Source: Symsagittifera roscoffensis
Taxonomy: Eukaryota > Xenacoelomorpha > Acoela > Convolutidae
Reading direction: 5' to 3'
Length of the DNA: 60,000 nt
Assembly (NCBI RefSeq): GCF_963678635.1
Contig: NC_087071.1
Span: 20,027,613 to 20,087,612 of the forward strand
Part shown: in pieces, positions 12,484 through 23,729 of the stretch
Position numbering within the stretch: position 1 is the first letter of the stretch
Layout of the letters: each line of letters opens with the position of its first letter
Position numbers and translations under genes: made by a program
The notes under the pieces: generated by a model
The model's input: only the letters and a program-made list of their open reading frames with translations
Database searches by the model: none
What the model was told of the DNA's origin: nothing

Positions 12484-13098
12484 GTATGGTCCTAGAAGCA
12501 GCTCAATTTCCTCCTAGAACCGGCTCATTTTCCTCCTCCGCCTTCCTAAAATTTTTTTACCATTAAAGGCTTTGTTCACATCATCAGATGGTTTCGAAAA
12601 TTTCCTGACTATTTAGTTCAAGGCCAACATATTTGGCCAGTATCCGTAACCTTGTTAACCTTGTGAAGTCTCTCGTTAGACCACAAAATTTTTGCTCATG
12701 TGATCTGGGCTAATTCATTACTAATTCAAGAGTTAAGTTTGCGATAGTGGTAATGAAACCATAGATGGCGGTCGCTGTTTATATACGCATTTAGAGAGAA
12801 GATTTTTTATATGGGAGATCAACCGAGAAACTTACAATTAAACTATGTATTTTTTAAACTAGTACCTTCCTTCAAAGTAGATTGTTTTGAAACCTAACAA
12901 ATTTGGGGAAAATGTAGAAAAAAATTAAATGCTCAGAGATGGCATGTTAATTATTTCTAGCGTTAACTCATTTTGATTCATCTTTAACTGAATGATTTAT
13001 AACGTTGATTGATTCTGTTGAAGATTTTTAGCGTTGATTCAATCTTCCATGTAGCTCCTCGTGTCCAAAAATTACGGACAAAAGGTTCCATTTCTAAT

Positions 13099-13392
13099 CA
13101 GTAGCGGATTTGGGGGGGGGGGGGGAGGGCGGCTGACGCTTTCTTTTTCAGGGATTCGACCACCTGCCGACACAGTACTTTTTCAGATATCCATTTTTGG
13201 CTGACTGACCCAAAAAAGTTTTCCTTTTTGGCCTGTTTTTTTTTGGCGCACAAAATTTTGTCAAATTAGGGTCTTTATTGTGAATTGGGAGAGCTCAGAA
13301 AATCAATTTGGTCGACCTAAAAAAAGGTCGACAAAAATTTCAATTTTTTTTTGAAAATCTGCTCCCTCGAGAAATTCCTAGATCCGCGTCTG
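13099..13392. mobile_element. hAT-like MITE with 8 bp target duplication
   Basis: This is a 294 bp element starting CAGTAGCGGATTTGG and ending GATCCGCGTCTG, flanked by perfect TTTCTAAT at 13091-13098 and 13393-13400. Terminal CAG and an 8 bp duplication are hAT features. No coding capacity. Confidence 0.88.
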
Positions 13393-13619
13393 TTTCTAAT
13401 GCTTAGTTGGACTACTATTTTAACCTTGCTCGTGCAGTGCACTTTGTAACAGATCCTAAAGTTGTCAGCTGTAGGCTAGACCCGAATTGAGCTCTCAGTA
13501 ATAATAGTCGATGCGAAAATCAGTCTGTGCTCTCTATAATTCAGAGCTTGATCAATGTCATATTATCCATAATCAGGTCTAAAAAATTGATGAATCGCCC
13601 TGAATCGCACTAAAGTTTC

Positions 13620-14430
13620 ATGGATAATAATCGATTATATTGGATTTTGATTGTCAGTCTCTAAGAAAATAATAAAATTAATCGATTATAATCGATTAAA
13701 AATGAATTACAATGATACTATTTTTTAAACAAAAAAGTCCCAATATAATCGATTATTTTCAAATTATTTTCAAAAATCTTAATGAAAAGAAAAATAATCA
13801 AATTTAATCGATTATATTGGGTTTTAATCCATTTATTAAAACCTTTCGGTGCGCTGTTTTCATTTTCCCCACACCTCCCCTCCTCACATTTACCTGAACT
13901 ACATAGTTACCTGGCTTGGGGGGGGGGAGAGACGTGTGGGGTGGGGGGTTGGGGGTGATTTCTTGGGCTTGTACTTTCAAAAATTCAAAATTTTTTTTTT
14001 TTTTCAAGTCGGCCAATTTGAATTTCGGAGCACTCCCACAACACTAAAAGGACGTATTTCGATCAAATTGTTAGCGCTCCAGGAAATTTTCTTTAAAAAA
14101 ACTGGTCAAAAATGCCGTTGGAAAATTACTACATATTGACCGCCCCTGGATGAACGTATTCGTTCGAGTTTTGCAGAAAGTTGCAAAAAGTAGAGTAATT
14201 GTTTACAAAAGTTAATTAATTTTCATGGATATCATGTACAAAATATAATGCATTATTTTGAAAACAAAAATGAATTATAATCGATTATAATTGATTTTAA
14301 TGGGTTTTTGTTTTTCGAAAATAATCGATTGAATGGATTAAAAATCTATTACTTCGACTAAATTTGCCATGATAATCGATGATATAGACAACCTTTTAGT
14401 CAACAAAAATCAATTATAATCGATTTTTAT
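13620..14430. repeat. cluster of ATCGATTATAATCGAT palindromes
   Basis: About a dozen copies or partial copies of the self-complementary AATCGATTATAATCGATT lie at 13625-13830 and 14270-14430, split by a G-run-containing hAT-like piece (13910-14155, ending CCGCCCCTGG). Confidence 0.75.
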
Positions 14431-15883
14431 CCATGAAATTTTCAGCTTTGATTTTTGAATTGCTCAGAAAGAAGAAAGAACAGCAAAAACAAAATTCGAA
14501 GGAGGCATCACCTGTAGCTCTGTAGTAGCATACGTTTCATCGCAGCGATTTCTGCTTGCTATACTTCGCAAAGCTGACAATTTATTTAAAAAAACCTACT
14601 ATAGCAAAGAGTTATTGTGTATACAATAACCTGAGCCCCAAAACCAAGTTTTTCGGCTGTTTTCCCCCTGATTCCAACCAAAAAAATCAAAGGATTATCA
14701 ATAATTCATTGATGAATTTTCCAATGAGTTTTCGTGGGATACTGCTGAGGTTAGGATAGGTATTGTTGTGAGACCAACCCGGAGAACCAAATATAGATCA
14801 GTTTGATCAAATTTGTGACTCAAAAAATAAGATCACGAGATCAAGAATTAATTGATTACTTCCTCTTCATAGTTTGTTCTCTGACCATTCAACCATTATC
14901 AGCAGATAATATCAGCAATAAATACTTAATTATGAAAAAAGGCTTTTTTACGGTTGTAATCACATAACGAAAATTTAAATGATTAACAATATAACACTAC
15001 TCTGTTAACCAATTTATTCTTCATATCTAACACAACAGCATGCAACAAGACTGCTAGTTTTTAAAGGCTCTGAATGTTCCGAATGCCCTCGATTGACAAC
15101 CAAAATCTTTCAAAATATAAAAATCCCGAAAACTGAATAAATATGTATTTTTAAATTTTTGATATCTTAATTCCAAGAATGTGATCTCTAAATGTCTTTT
15201 AGCATTTAAGCAGTTGAGCTCAAGACAGCTATTATCTTTCAGAGGGTAGAAAAACGTTTCTCAAAAAAGCTGTTATAAAATCAAAATTTGACCTAATAAA
15301 AAAGCCCCCCAGCTTAAATGTTCCGCACTTTCTTCGAAAATCGGAACAAAAAATTATGAAAAGGAAAACTTGGATAAAAAGCTCGCAACAGCTGTTGATT
15401 TCTCAGAACTTTTGAAATCTCACAAACTATGGCTTGGTTTTTTCCATAATTCATGGTAAGCTCGGAATGGTGTAAATTGTAGTACAATAATCAAAAGTTT
15501 ATAGTGAGGATTCATTTTTGAAACTGTTTCCAAAAAAGTTATCTCATATTGTCAAGATTTTTTGTTTTAAAAGAGCTCGAAAAATCAATTTGGTCGACTT
15601 AAAAAAGCCAGCAAAGTTTTTGAAATAATTTGAAAATCCCCCATTAAAAATTCTAGATCCGCCACTGGTAATGAAACAGGTCTGAAATTTTTATTTAATA
15701 TCGTGCACAAATAACTATAAAAATATATACTATATCTATTTTTTTGAACATACACTGCTTTTATTAGTTATTTTGTTTTCAAATTTTATGTACAATTCTA
15801 AAATATATATTAAAAGTTTTCAAAAAAGTATCATTGCATTTACAACGTGAAACACTAATCGTCAAAATAGAAAATCCTCATAA
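14431..15883. other. non-coding intron sequence with repeat pieces
   Basis: 15045-15355 is a shortened, diverged copy of the ~530 bp repeat. 15560-15668 is an inverted hAT-like MITE end (TAGATCCGCCACTG). No gene seen. Confidence 0.5.
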
Positions 15884-15889
15884 TTTATT
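15884..15889 (-). promoter_or_regulatory. poly(A) signal of the LRR-Ig-FN3 gene
   Basis: AATAAA on the minus strand lies about 52 bases after the TGA at 15941, at the expected place for a 3' UTR end. Confidence 0.55.
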
Positions 15890-15940
15890 GCATTAAAGCT
15901 GTTAAGTTCAATCAAGGTCTATTTTCTGTGAACTTTTGTT

Positions 15941-16248
15941 TCAAAACCTTTTGGAGCGAACTGTACCAGTGTAAATATCTGGATACATTATATCACCAGC
16001 AGACTGTGCGTGCGCAATGTCGAAACTTTGCACTCTCTCACCACTGTTAGTGTTTACGGTCTGGTGCACAAATGCACCACTCGTTCGGTTGTTTGGCTTT
16101 TCGTCTAGCTGACACATTTTGTATTTGGCCCTAGTGGGGGGTGTGTGTTGTCGCTTGTTGAATATGAGGGTGATGCAGCCACATAAGCCGAATAGGGTCC
16201 CAGTGCAGAATCCGATGAAGATCAGAACTATGGAAGAGCCGAGTTTGT
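15941..16248 (-). CDS. LRR-Ig-FN3 receptor exon 12 (TM and cytoplasmic tail)
   Basis: Acceptor TTTTTTTTCAG, phase 1. It encodes a membrane span (SSIVLIFIGFCTGTLFGLCG...CITLIF), a basic stop-transfer NKRQH and an ~80-residue tail ending MYPDIYTGTVRSKRF, then TGA. A 6.6 kb intron carrying the F-box gene separates it from exon 11. Confidence 0.88.
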
Positions 16249-16390
16249 CTGAAAAAAAATCAGAAGCAATCAAGAATCTTGCATCAGAATCTTAAAGATT
16301 TTGAATGAATATTTTTTCTCAAAATAGTAAAAGGCGGAACCCTTTGGGGCGTCCGCCCCACCCCCGGGTGGAAAGAGGCGTCCGCCCTTT
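16249..16390. repeat. GC-rich inverted repeat
   Basis: 16330-16395 has CCCTTTGGGGCGTCCGCCCC and GGCGTCCGCCC arms, related to the interior of hAT-like repeats. Confidence 0.4.
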
Positions 16391-16745
16391 TTGACATTAC
16401 GACGCCAAACTGTGCACTGGATAGGAGCACAGTTTTGTGTCTGTATGTTCCGGGATTCCAGAGACAAGTCTTAAAATATGTTCCAAAATGTAAGTGGATT
16501 CCACAAACAAAGTTTCAGTGGATTCCGCACCCATATGCCTGTAACGTAAATTTTGTCGGCACATTTGTTTTGTTGCGGATTCCGCAACAAGCAAATATAG
16601 CTAGTTGTTCTGGATTCCGCAACTGTAAGTGGATTCCGCAAAATTTAAGTGGAATCCGCAAATGTAAGTGGAATCCGCAAAATTTGTACGCGGAATCCGC
16701 AAATGTAAGCGGATTCCGCAAATTGTAAGTGGATTCCGCATTTTT
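16391..16745. mobile_element. TIR-family element with internal minisatellite
   Basis: The left end CATTACGACGCCAAACTGTG matches elements at 34458 and 39411. The interior has six copies of a ~19-20 bp unit, TGTAAGTGGATTCCGCAA, at 16615-16745. The right inverted end is missing. Confidence 0.65.
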
Positions 16746-17071
16746 GTTTATTACTGAACGAATGTTATGTATCTGATATGTGCGCCCTTTTCTCAAAAAG
16801 CTTGAACGAGTAGACTTGATTAATGACTGGAACAAGGCGATGATCTTAGATGCCACTCGTATTTTAAGTCCAACTCATCAAGTCTTCTAATCGTGGCCTG
16901 ATCCAACGTGTTTTTGACTATGTTTTCGAAAAAATTGAAGTGCAGCAATGTAGTGCTGAATTTGTGCACCCTTCTTCTCCAAAATAACAGTTTCTGAGAG
17001 GATATTTTAGCGAACTGAATCGGGCAAAGTGGTTGATAGTCGGGATCGCCATGGCAGTTTGAAGTGAGACT
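16746..17071. other. non-coding sequence after the F-box gene
   Basis: Possible 3' flank of the F-box gene. TTTATT at ~16746 would be AATAAA on the minus strand. Nothing else recognised. Confidence 0.3.
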
Positions 17072-18296
17072 TCAGACACTTAAAACTTTAAGCACCGGTC
17101 TTGCTTTCAGAATGTAACAAGCGAGTTTCCATATTTTCCGAGGAGAGTAAAGCTGCACTGAACTACTCACAGTTATGTTGACTATTCTCAACGAGGATAA
17201 GTCCCGCGATTTTATCAATTTTTTAAAAGATTTTAAATCACATTCATCATATATGATGTAAGGTTCTTCCAATTTAGAAGCCATATCGCATATAGTGCGA
17301 GATAGAAAACTAGCATTGGTCTTAAGAGTCTTTAAGTTTGGCGGAATCTTGAAGCGATGAGCTGTTTTTTGAGACTTTTCGGTCTCCAAAGGTTTGCGAA
17401 CTGTGAGGTTTGCCAAATTTGGACATTTGACAGAAAAGCACCAATTCGGGAGCTCTGGATTCTTATCCCAATCGTCTAACTGAAGCGTTGTGATTCGATC
17501 CAATATTGGACCATTTAGTAAAGCCAAGGAATTCAGTTTGTTGCATTTGAACGAAGTGACCTTTGGCAATTTTTTGAGAAACATGAGGTCAAACCCATCT
17601 GGGTGCGTGTCCATTTTAATCAATGTCAGCTCCTTGACATTAAAACATAGCTGTGCAAGTTGATATGCCGTATTATGACCGTTATTCAATCGAGTTTGCT
17701 GAATTTTTAGTTTTTTCACATGATGAAAGTACCAGCTGTCAAAACTGGGAAGCTCAAATGAAGGCAGAATGTGAACTCTCAAGTCAATTTCGGTAGCTTC
17801 GTTTCCAATTTCTGTGAAAATTTCGCCAGCTAGCGTGAGCGCCGAGTGGTAATGTCTTCGGTTTGATACACCACTGTTGCGTAGATCTGAATACAACAGT
17901 CTTCAAATTGTTCCCAAATAACACCGAATAACGACTGCAAATCAACTTTTTTTGATCTGAGAAGAAACCACCAAAAGAAGTTAAATCATTTGATCGGAAA
18001 ACAGAGCATAACACTGAAAATTGGTAAAATTTCCAATTAGTACTTTCGACTAAATGCGTTAGAAAAAATTCGGCTCTGTTTGAATTATAATGGAAGTGCT
18101 CTTTTGAAATTTCGTAGGTTATATTTAGTGAACAACTGTTAATGATTCTGTAAAAATGGGAAGATATTGATCGGAAAGCCAGGACGCTGCGCCAGCCCTC
18201 ATTCTTGGCTTGGAACGAAAAAATTAGGAGCTGGCAGATTTTCCGGATAACGGGTTCAGGAAGATCTGATATTTTGAATTTGGAAGGCCTTTTCAT
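17072..18296 (-). CDS. F-box/LRR-like protein with one frame break, nested in the receptor's last intron
   Basis: Two overlapping minus-strand frames, 18296-17784 and 17896-17072, look like one intronless gene of ~400 residues. The N-terminus KFKISDLPEPVIRKICQLLI matches an F-box (LPxxxxxxIxxxL), the SKP1-binding part of SCF ubiquitin ligases. The rest has irregular leucine-rich spacing (VKKLKIQQTRL, VKELTLIKMD, ITTLQLDDWD, LANLTVRKPL), as in F-box/LRR substrate receptors. The two frames must be joined near 17890-17910: a one-base indel, a sequencing error or a very short unrecognised intron. It lies in intron 22881-16249 of the receptor gene on the same strand. It could be a retrocopy; no poly(A) tail or target duplication was found. 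The substrate is unknown. Confidence 0.72.
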
Positions 18297-18639
18297 TTCC
18301 GAACAAAAAATATCGCCAAAAGTTATCGAGCTATCACTGTCAACTAAGGTTTATACTGTTTTGTAACTATTTTAATATCAAGAATGAAGAAATGGCTCAA
18401 ATTATTAATATAAAACGTTGTTTTAACTTATCTGTTTGTTCTGTTTGTATTTATGATTTACTTTAGATTTAGTTGGAAAATAGTATCATTGAGGTTAATA
18501 TTTTTGATGCAATTCTTAAAACAGATTCAAATACATACCATCAAATGTGTGGTAATTCTCTGGAAACTGTGTATTGAGCAGATCTTTCTAAAGGCAGAGC
18601 CAGCTTAAAATAGAATAGCAGAGCGCACTTAAAGTAAAC
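18297..18639. other. 5' flank of the F-box gene
   Basis: No clear promoter motif or further exon seen. Confidence 0.3.
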
Positions 18640-19750
18640 AAGACTGCTCGTATCAGGGCGAAGTCCTTATTATTCTGACTGCCTTTTAAGGTTTAGGGAG
18701 CATTAATAAACATAAAAAATTCAATGAATTAAAACAAAATGATAAAAAGATTTTTTTTCTAAAACTTGAAATTTTTTTAACGAAAAACGCCCCCCCCCCA
18801 CACGCCATATAAAGTACAAAAGGATAGATTTTTCTCCTCGCAACAAACGAATTATGGCAAATAAGCTTCTTTTAACAAATTTGGAACGATTTCTAAGACG
18901 GATTAAATTTCCGCTTACGCGTTAATAGCGTGAAATATATCGCGCGTTAATTGTCTCAAATTGGCCAAAATGGCAATCTTTAAACCCCATAACTTTGCGA
19001 AAAAATGATCACAGATGAAATATCTTTTCAAATTTAAGCTCAAGACAACAATACCTTTTGAATTATATAAAAAACTTCCGTCAAAAATGGCTAGTTAAAA
19101 AGTCGAAATTTGTCTTAAGAAAAAAAACCCACCCGAGCACAAATATTCCGTTACTTTCGTATCGAAAGTCGGAACAACAAGACTGCTCGTATAAAAGCGA
19201 AGCCCTGAATGTTCTGACTGCTTTTTAAGGTTTATGTAGAAGTAGTTATTAAATGTAATGAAGTAAAAATGAAATTTTTTTTTCTAAATTTCGAAATTTT
19301 CTTATGAAATCATCCCCCACACTCCAAATAAATATACAAAAGAATAGATTCCGCACCTTGTAACAAAACAGTTATGACAAATAAGCTTCTTTCGACCAAT
19401 TTGGAACGATTTCTAAGACGGATTAAATTTCCGCTTACGCGGTAATAGCGGGAAATAAATCGCGCGTTAATTGTCCCAAATTGGCCAAAATCGCAAAGTT
19501 TAAACTCCCATAACTTTATGAAAATTGATCACAGGTCAAATATCTTTTGAAATTTATGCTCAAGACCACAATACTTTCAGACTGATATAAGAAAAATTCC
19601 GTCAAAAATGGCCAGTTAAACAGTCAAAATTTGTCTGAAGAAAAAAAAAACCACCCGAGCACGAATATATCGTTCATTTTGTATCGAAAGTCGGAACAAT
19701 AAGACGGCTCGCATATCGTGGCAAAGCCCTGAAAATTCCGATTGTTCCCA
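18640..19750 (+). repeat. ~530 bp repeat, two full tandem copies and a partial third
   Basis: Units start CAAGACTGCTCGTAT at ~18640 and ~19172, and a third start is at ~19700. Shared blocks include TTTGGAACGATTTCTAAGAC, CGCTTACGCGTTAATAGCG and the end GAAAGTCGGAACAA. Inverted copies are at 21840 and 27085. Confidence 0.85.
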
Positions 19751-20106
19751 TTAAAAATATTTAATAGTTTTTGAGAAAAGAAAATATTAAAACCTATACA
19801 GTTTGGACAAAATCAAAGTGTAAAATTTTGCATGAAAATAATACGACCAATTAATCAGCCTGAATTCAATTTGGAACGATTTTGTTGTGCGGGATAATTT
19901 GCTCGGTGTCCTACAACTTAATGAAATACAATTTAACACCGTACATTTCAACACCTAGTCACTTTATTTCTAAATGATTTACATCGACAACAATTTAACT
20001 CCTATTTTCCAGTTTAACACGGTACATTTTAACACCTAGTCATTTCACTACGAAATTTAAGGCTGTATGAATTCCTCATCTTAATTCTTATCACACCAAA
20101 GTCAAT
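19751..20106. repeat. short direct repeat
   Basis: TTTAACACCGTACATTTCAA is repeated with changes at ~19935 and ~20010, each followed by CACCTAGTCA. Otherwise nothing recognised. Confidence 0.4.
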
Positions 20107-20661
20107 GATTTGGGTCTGAAAGTGACATACGAAACGAGTCACGAATTAGCAGTGGCTTTACAAATGCTGCCAGCCCTTGCATTCGAAAAGAAAAGAAAAG
20201 ATCGGTAATTCCTTTGGCATGATCCTTCAGGAAGTTCAGAATGTATGCGACAGAAACTGTTTAGAACCCAAGAGTATTGAGAAAATTGACGAGTTGTGTT
20301 TGTACTTCGGCTCTACTTATATAAAAATGAAGTTTTCTTCTCACCCTCCCTTTGGAACCAGCGAGATGCAGTCGTGAGTGGGATTGCTCGAACAACAAAT
20401 GCTGTCGAGGGATGGCGTTTCGGGATTCAATCCTATTTCAGTGGAGCTCACCCAAATATGTGGAAAGTAGTGGGCAGCCTCCAAAAAAACGCTTCCGTAC
20501 AAAAACTCAATTTTTTTGATGCATCGAATGGCCATAAGTTCACAAAAAAGAAAAAGTGTCGAGTATTAAATGAAAGCGTACAAAAGATAATGTCCATTTA
20601 CGAAGACAAAACTGATTGTGTTTTTTCAGAGCGTTGTCTAATTTATGTTAAACCATTGTAA
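20107..20661 (+). pseudogene. MULE-type transposase C-terminal remnant
   Basis: Three plus-strand frame segments (frame shifts near 20190 and 20345) resemble the C-terminal part of MULE/FLYWCH-associated transposases: LGLKVTYETSHELAVALQML, then FGSTYIKMKF, then WNQRDAVVSGIARTTNAVEG with HPNMWKVVGSLQKNA. The RTTNAVEGW block is characteristic of that family. The catalytic N-terminal part is not present and no termini were identified. It lies in the same receptor intron as the F-box gene and is not expected to be functional. Confidence 0.7.
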
Positions 20662-21480
20662 GTTTTGTTTCATTTTTGTTTAGTCTTTAGTATTATTAAA
20701 ATTCCAATTTTAATCCTACTCAAACATTTGTCAGCTTTTTTTGCAGACTCTCGGAAACGTAACTAAACGCAAGAACTTGACTCGTGCCTTAGCAATTTAA
20801 TCATAGGACAAGCGCCCTTATTTTGGGATGCTAGGTTGGGGCTACCGGCTGGAAAACCTTTAGCTTTGCGTTTATCTGCCAACAGTTCAAAAAAAGCTGA
20901 AAAAGCGATCAGGTCATAAGTTTAAGTTCGAGAATAATACTAAAAAAATATTGATTTTTCGGCTTTTGGCATTGGTTCAACCTTTTTAAAATTTCTATAC
21001 CGGCTGAAAATGTCTAGAAAATTTGGCCATTTTAGTCGAAGGACGTTTAATTAATTGCGGATTTTCGAAGTTCATTGAACAATTGCTTGTTTTTGGTTCA
21101 TTTTGGGATAATTCGTTGAAAATTTTAACAAGGCCATTTCAATTTGGTTCGAAATGAATAATTGGAAAATTTGGCAAGGCCATTTCATTTTGGTTCGAAA
21201 TGAGTAATTGGAAAGTTTGGCAAGGCCATTTCATTTTGGTTTGAAACGATTCATTGAAATTGTTTGCAAGTTCATTTCCATTCAAAACTTACGCAAATTA
21301 AGTAGCGCGAAATTGTCTGGCTTTAAATGGCAGAAATTTCTCTCGTTTATTTCTTTGATGTTTACCAAAATCCCCTTTGAAGTAAGTTTTCTGTTCATTT
21401 TGGATCAAAACGGTGTGAGGTCATAAAAATTGTTTTAAAATGTAGCGTTGTTAAATTGCTAAGGCACCAAAAAGTAGGGA
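20662..21480. repeat. ~57 bp tandem repeats
   Basis: Three to four units of GGCAAGGCCATTTCATTTTG followed by GTTCGAAATGAGTAATTGG lie at ~21080-21265. No gene. Confidence 0.55.
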
Positions 21481-21499
21481 GTGAAACGGGGGAACCATT

Positions 21500-22262
21500 C
21501 CTCGCCACGCATTAACATTTCGCGTCACGCTCTCAGCATTATGAATAAAATCTTCAAAGCGCGCATAACTTAGACCAGAGCATGGCAAATTTGGCAATTT
21601 TCAAACCCCCAAAACATTACAAAAAATGATCGGAGGTGAAACATCTTTTTACATTTGAACTCAGAACGTCGATATCTTTAATGGGGTGTAATAAGTTTAG
21701 TTTAAAAACTTTTATTTCGGCCGGTGAAAATTGACTGTAGAAAAAAAAACAACTCCGAGCATAAGCATTCCGTTTTCTTCAAAAGCCGGAACAATAATTA
21801 TTTCAAATTATGATCAATTCTTAAATACTTCAAATTATACTGTTTTTGTTCCGACGTACGATACGAAAGTAACGGAATATTTGTGCTCGGAGTGGGTTTT
21901 TTTCAGACAAATTTCGACTTTTTAACTGGTCTTGGTCGACAAAATGTTTTGTTATCATATAAAAGGTATTTTTGTCCTGAGCTTAAATTGGAAAAGATAT
22001 TTCACCTGTGTTCAATTTTCGTAAAGTTATGGGGGTTTAAAGATTGCCTTGTTGGCCAATTTGGGACAATTAACGCGCAATATAATTCCCGCTTTTAACG
22101 CGTAAGCGGAGATTTAATCCGTCATAGAAATCGTTCCAAATTGGTCAAAAGAAGCTTATTTGACATAATTGATTTGTTACAATGAGCGGAATTCATTCTT
22201 TTGTATATTTATATGGCGTGTGGGGGGATAATTCCATAAGAGAGTTTTTTTGAGCAAATTTT
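21500..22262. repeat. inverted pair of the ~530 bp repeat
   Basis: A diverged direct copy (to ~21795, ending AAAAGCCGGAACAATA) faces an inverted copy (from ~21840, TTTTTGTTCCGACGTACG), giving a large imperfect hairpin. Confidence 0.65.
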
Positions 22263-22880
22263 ACGTCCAAATGTAGACGTTTTATGTATCAAAAATATTC
22301 ATGGGGGTGGGGGGGGAAAGGAAAAAGAGCCCATTCGTCTTTAGACTGTTTCCACCATATACCTATTTATTTACTTTCTGTTATCTTCCATGGTGAGTTA
22401 AAATTGAATCTGAACAATCCAATCGATATGAAGGAACTAATACTTTGTCTCCAAAAAACTCAATTTGATCGACATTTTACATTTTTTATATTATCAACCA
22501 CGTGCGATGCAACAACGAATGACTACGGCGAAAACAAATTTTTTAAGAGTTCGATCTAAAACGATAAAAAACGAATCTACTGAACAATATCCACCCCTAT
22601 AGTATTTACTAAGGAATTGCCGCTCCTATAAAAAGAAACAATAAATTAGAGTGGCTATTCTAATGGGCAAAGAACCGATTGGGCGAAACACTCATGGGTG
22701 AAGGACCGGAAACAAAGAATTACTTAAATTTACAAAACTAAAATTAAGTATTGCTTCAAAAATAGTACCCGCAGAAACAAAGGTAGATTAGAATCAATTT
22801 TAGAATTAAAAAAAATATAAGCTTAAAAAATGAATTTCATATTAAAAAGTTGATAAATTAAAGGGAAAAGATTTCACTAA
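22263..22880. other. non-coding intron sequence
   Basis: No gene or repeat recognised. Confidence 0.35.
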
Positions 22881-22881
22881 C

Positions 22882-23053
22882 TGGCACCCAAAGTGGTGAC
22901 GTCGACACAGTGTGAAAAACTGATGAGCTCATGACAGGGCTGACCTGCCATCTGCACACACACAATATAGGCAGTGTTTGGGTTCAACCCACTAATGGTG
23001 TAGTTGTTACTCTTGTTGATCTTCATCATCGAGGTCAGGGGAAAAGAGAGAGA
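22882..23053 (-). CDS. LRR-Ig-FN3 receptor exon 11 (FN3, second part)
   Basis: This exon encodes NNYTISGLNPNTAYIVCVQM, the FN3 YxIxGLxPxTxY signature, then CVDVTTLGAS. The donor is GTTAGT. The start is chosen as TTGAAG/TCTCTC for phase; an alternative acceptor lies ~11 bases upstream. Confidence 0.8.
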
Positions 23054-23197
23054 CTTCAAGTTCCTTTCAAGCTTACTTTCAAAATAAGTTTATTTTGTAA
23101 CTTAAACACGTTTAATTGAGTTCAATTTTTTAGATATAGTTCGAGCAGAGATCCAAAAGAACCTGAAATTGTTCTCTTGGGTTAAATAAAAGTTAAC

Positions 23198-23325
23198 TTG
23201 AAATCCCTTGATAGACTTGGCTGGACTTCGGCTATTTGGTCTGTCGCCCAGGAACTGTCTGTAGCTGATGTAGTACTCAGACTGACGCAGTTCAGTTGGC
23301 ATCCAGTCAATTGTTGCCGTCTCAT
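23198..23325 (-). CDS. LRR-Ig-FN3 receptor exon 10 (FN3, first part)
   Basis: Acceptor TCGGTTAG. It encodes ETATIDWMPTELRQSEYYIS and YRQFLGDRPNSRS, FN3 strands B-C with the core Trp. The 3' end is uncertain: CAA/GTTAAC at 23198 joins exon 11 in phase 0, but CAG/GTTCTT about 35 bases further (paired with an earlier exon 11 start) also keeps frame. Confidence 0.78.
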
Positions 23326-23600
23326 CTAACCGAAACCAAAAATAGTCGATAAAATTTGCTGCTGCATATCCGATAAAGATGTACTTCAATTGGCCCAAAA
23401 TTTTGCACCAAAATATTATCAAAACAAAATTCTTTTTTCTTACAAAAACTGTTTTTTGTTATAGTGCAAAAAAAAATAAATAAAATCCGTTTGGGAGGTC
23501 ATGTTCTTAAGATATTTTTTGTGCAAAGTTTTGAGGAGCAATACGATTTTTAAATCCTTCGATATACGTACTTGATCTTGTTTAAAAAACGACAACTTAC

Positions 23601-23729
23601 ACCCGATGTTGACGACTTTGATTTCGGATATCTTGTACTTGGTGCAGTCGTCCTCGCATATGTCACACTGGAACTGCTGGGTGTCTTGTTCGTTCACATA
23701 TTCAGTCACATTTATGGAGACACTCTTTT
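23601..23729 (-). CDS. LRR-Ig-FN3 receptor exon 9 (Ig/FN3 linker)
   Basis: This exon is 129 nt, acceptor CACGTTAG, donor GTAAGT. It encodes KSVSINVTEYVNEQD and a cysteine-rich stretch FQCDICEDDCTKYK followed by ISEIKVVNIG, entering the FN3 fold. The CxxC...C cluster between Ig and FN3 is unusual for this architecture. Confidence 0.85.

Noticed and set aside
13804-14139. Two opposed Pro/Gly-rich frames
   Set aside because: Both arise from G runs in a hAT-like repeat fragment.
23440-23600. Extension of receptor exon 9 through 23440
   Set aside because: A strong GTAAGT donor at 23600 and phase match to exon 10 make the extension intronic.
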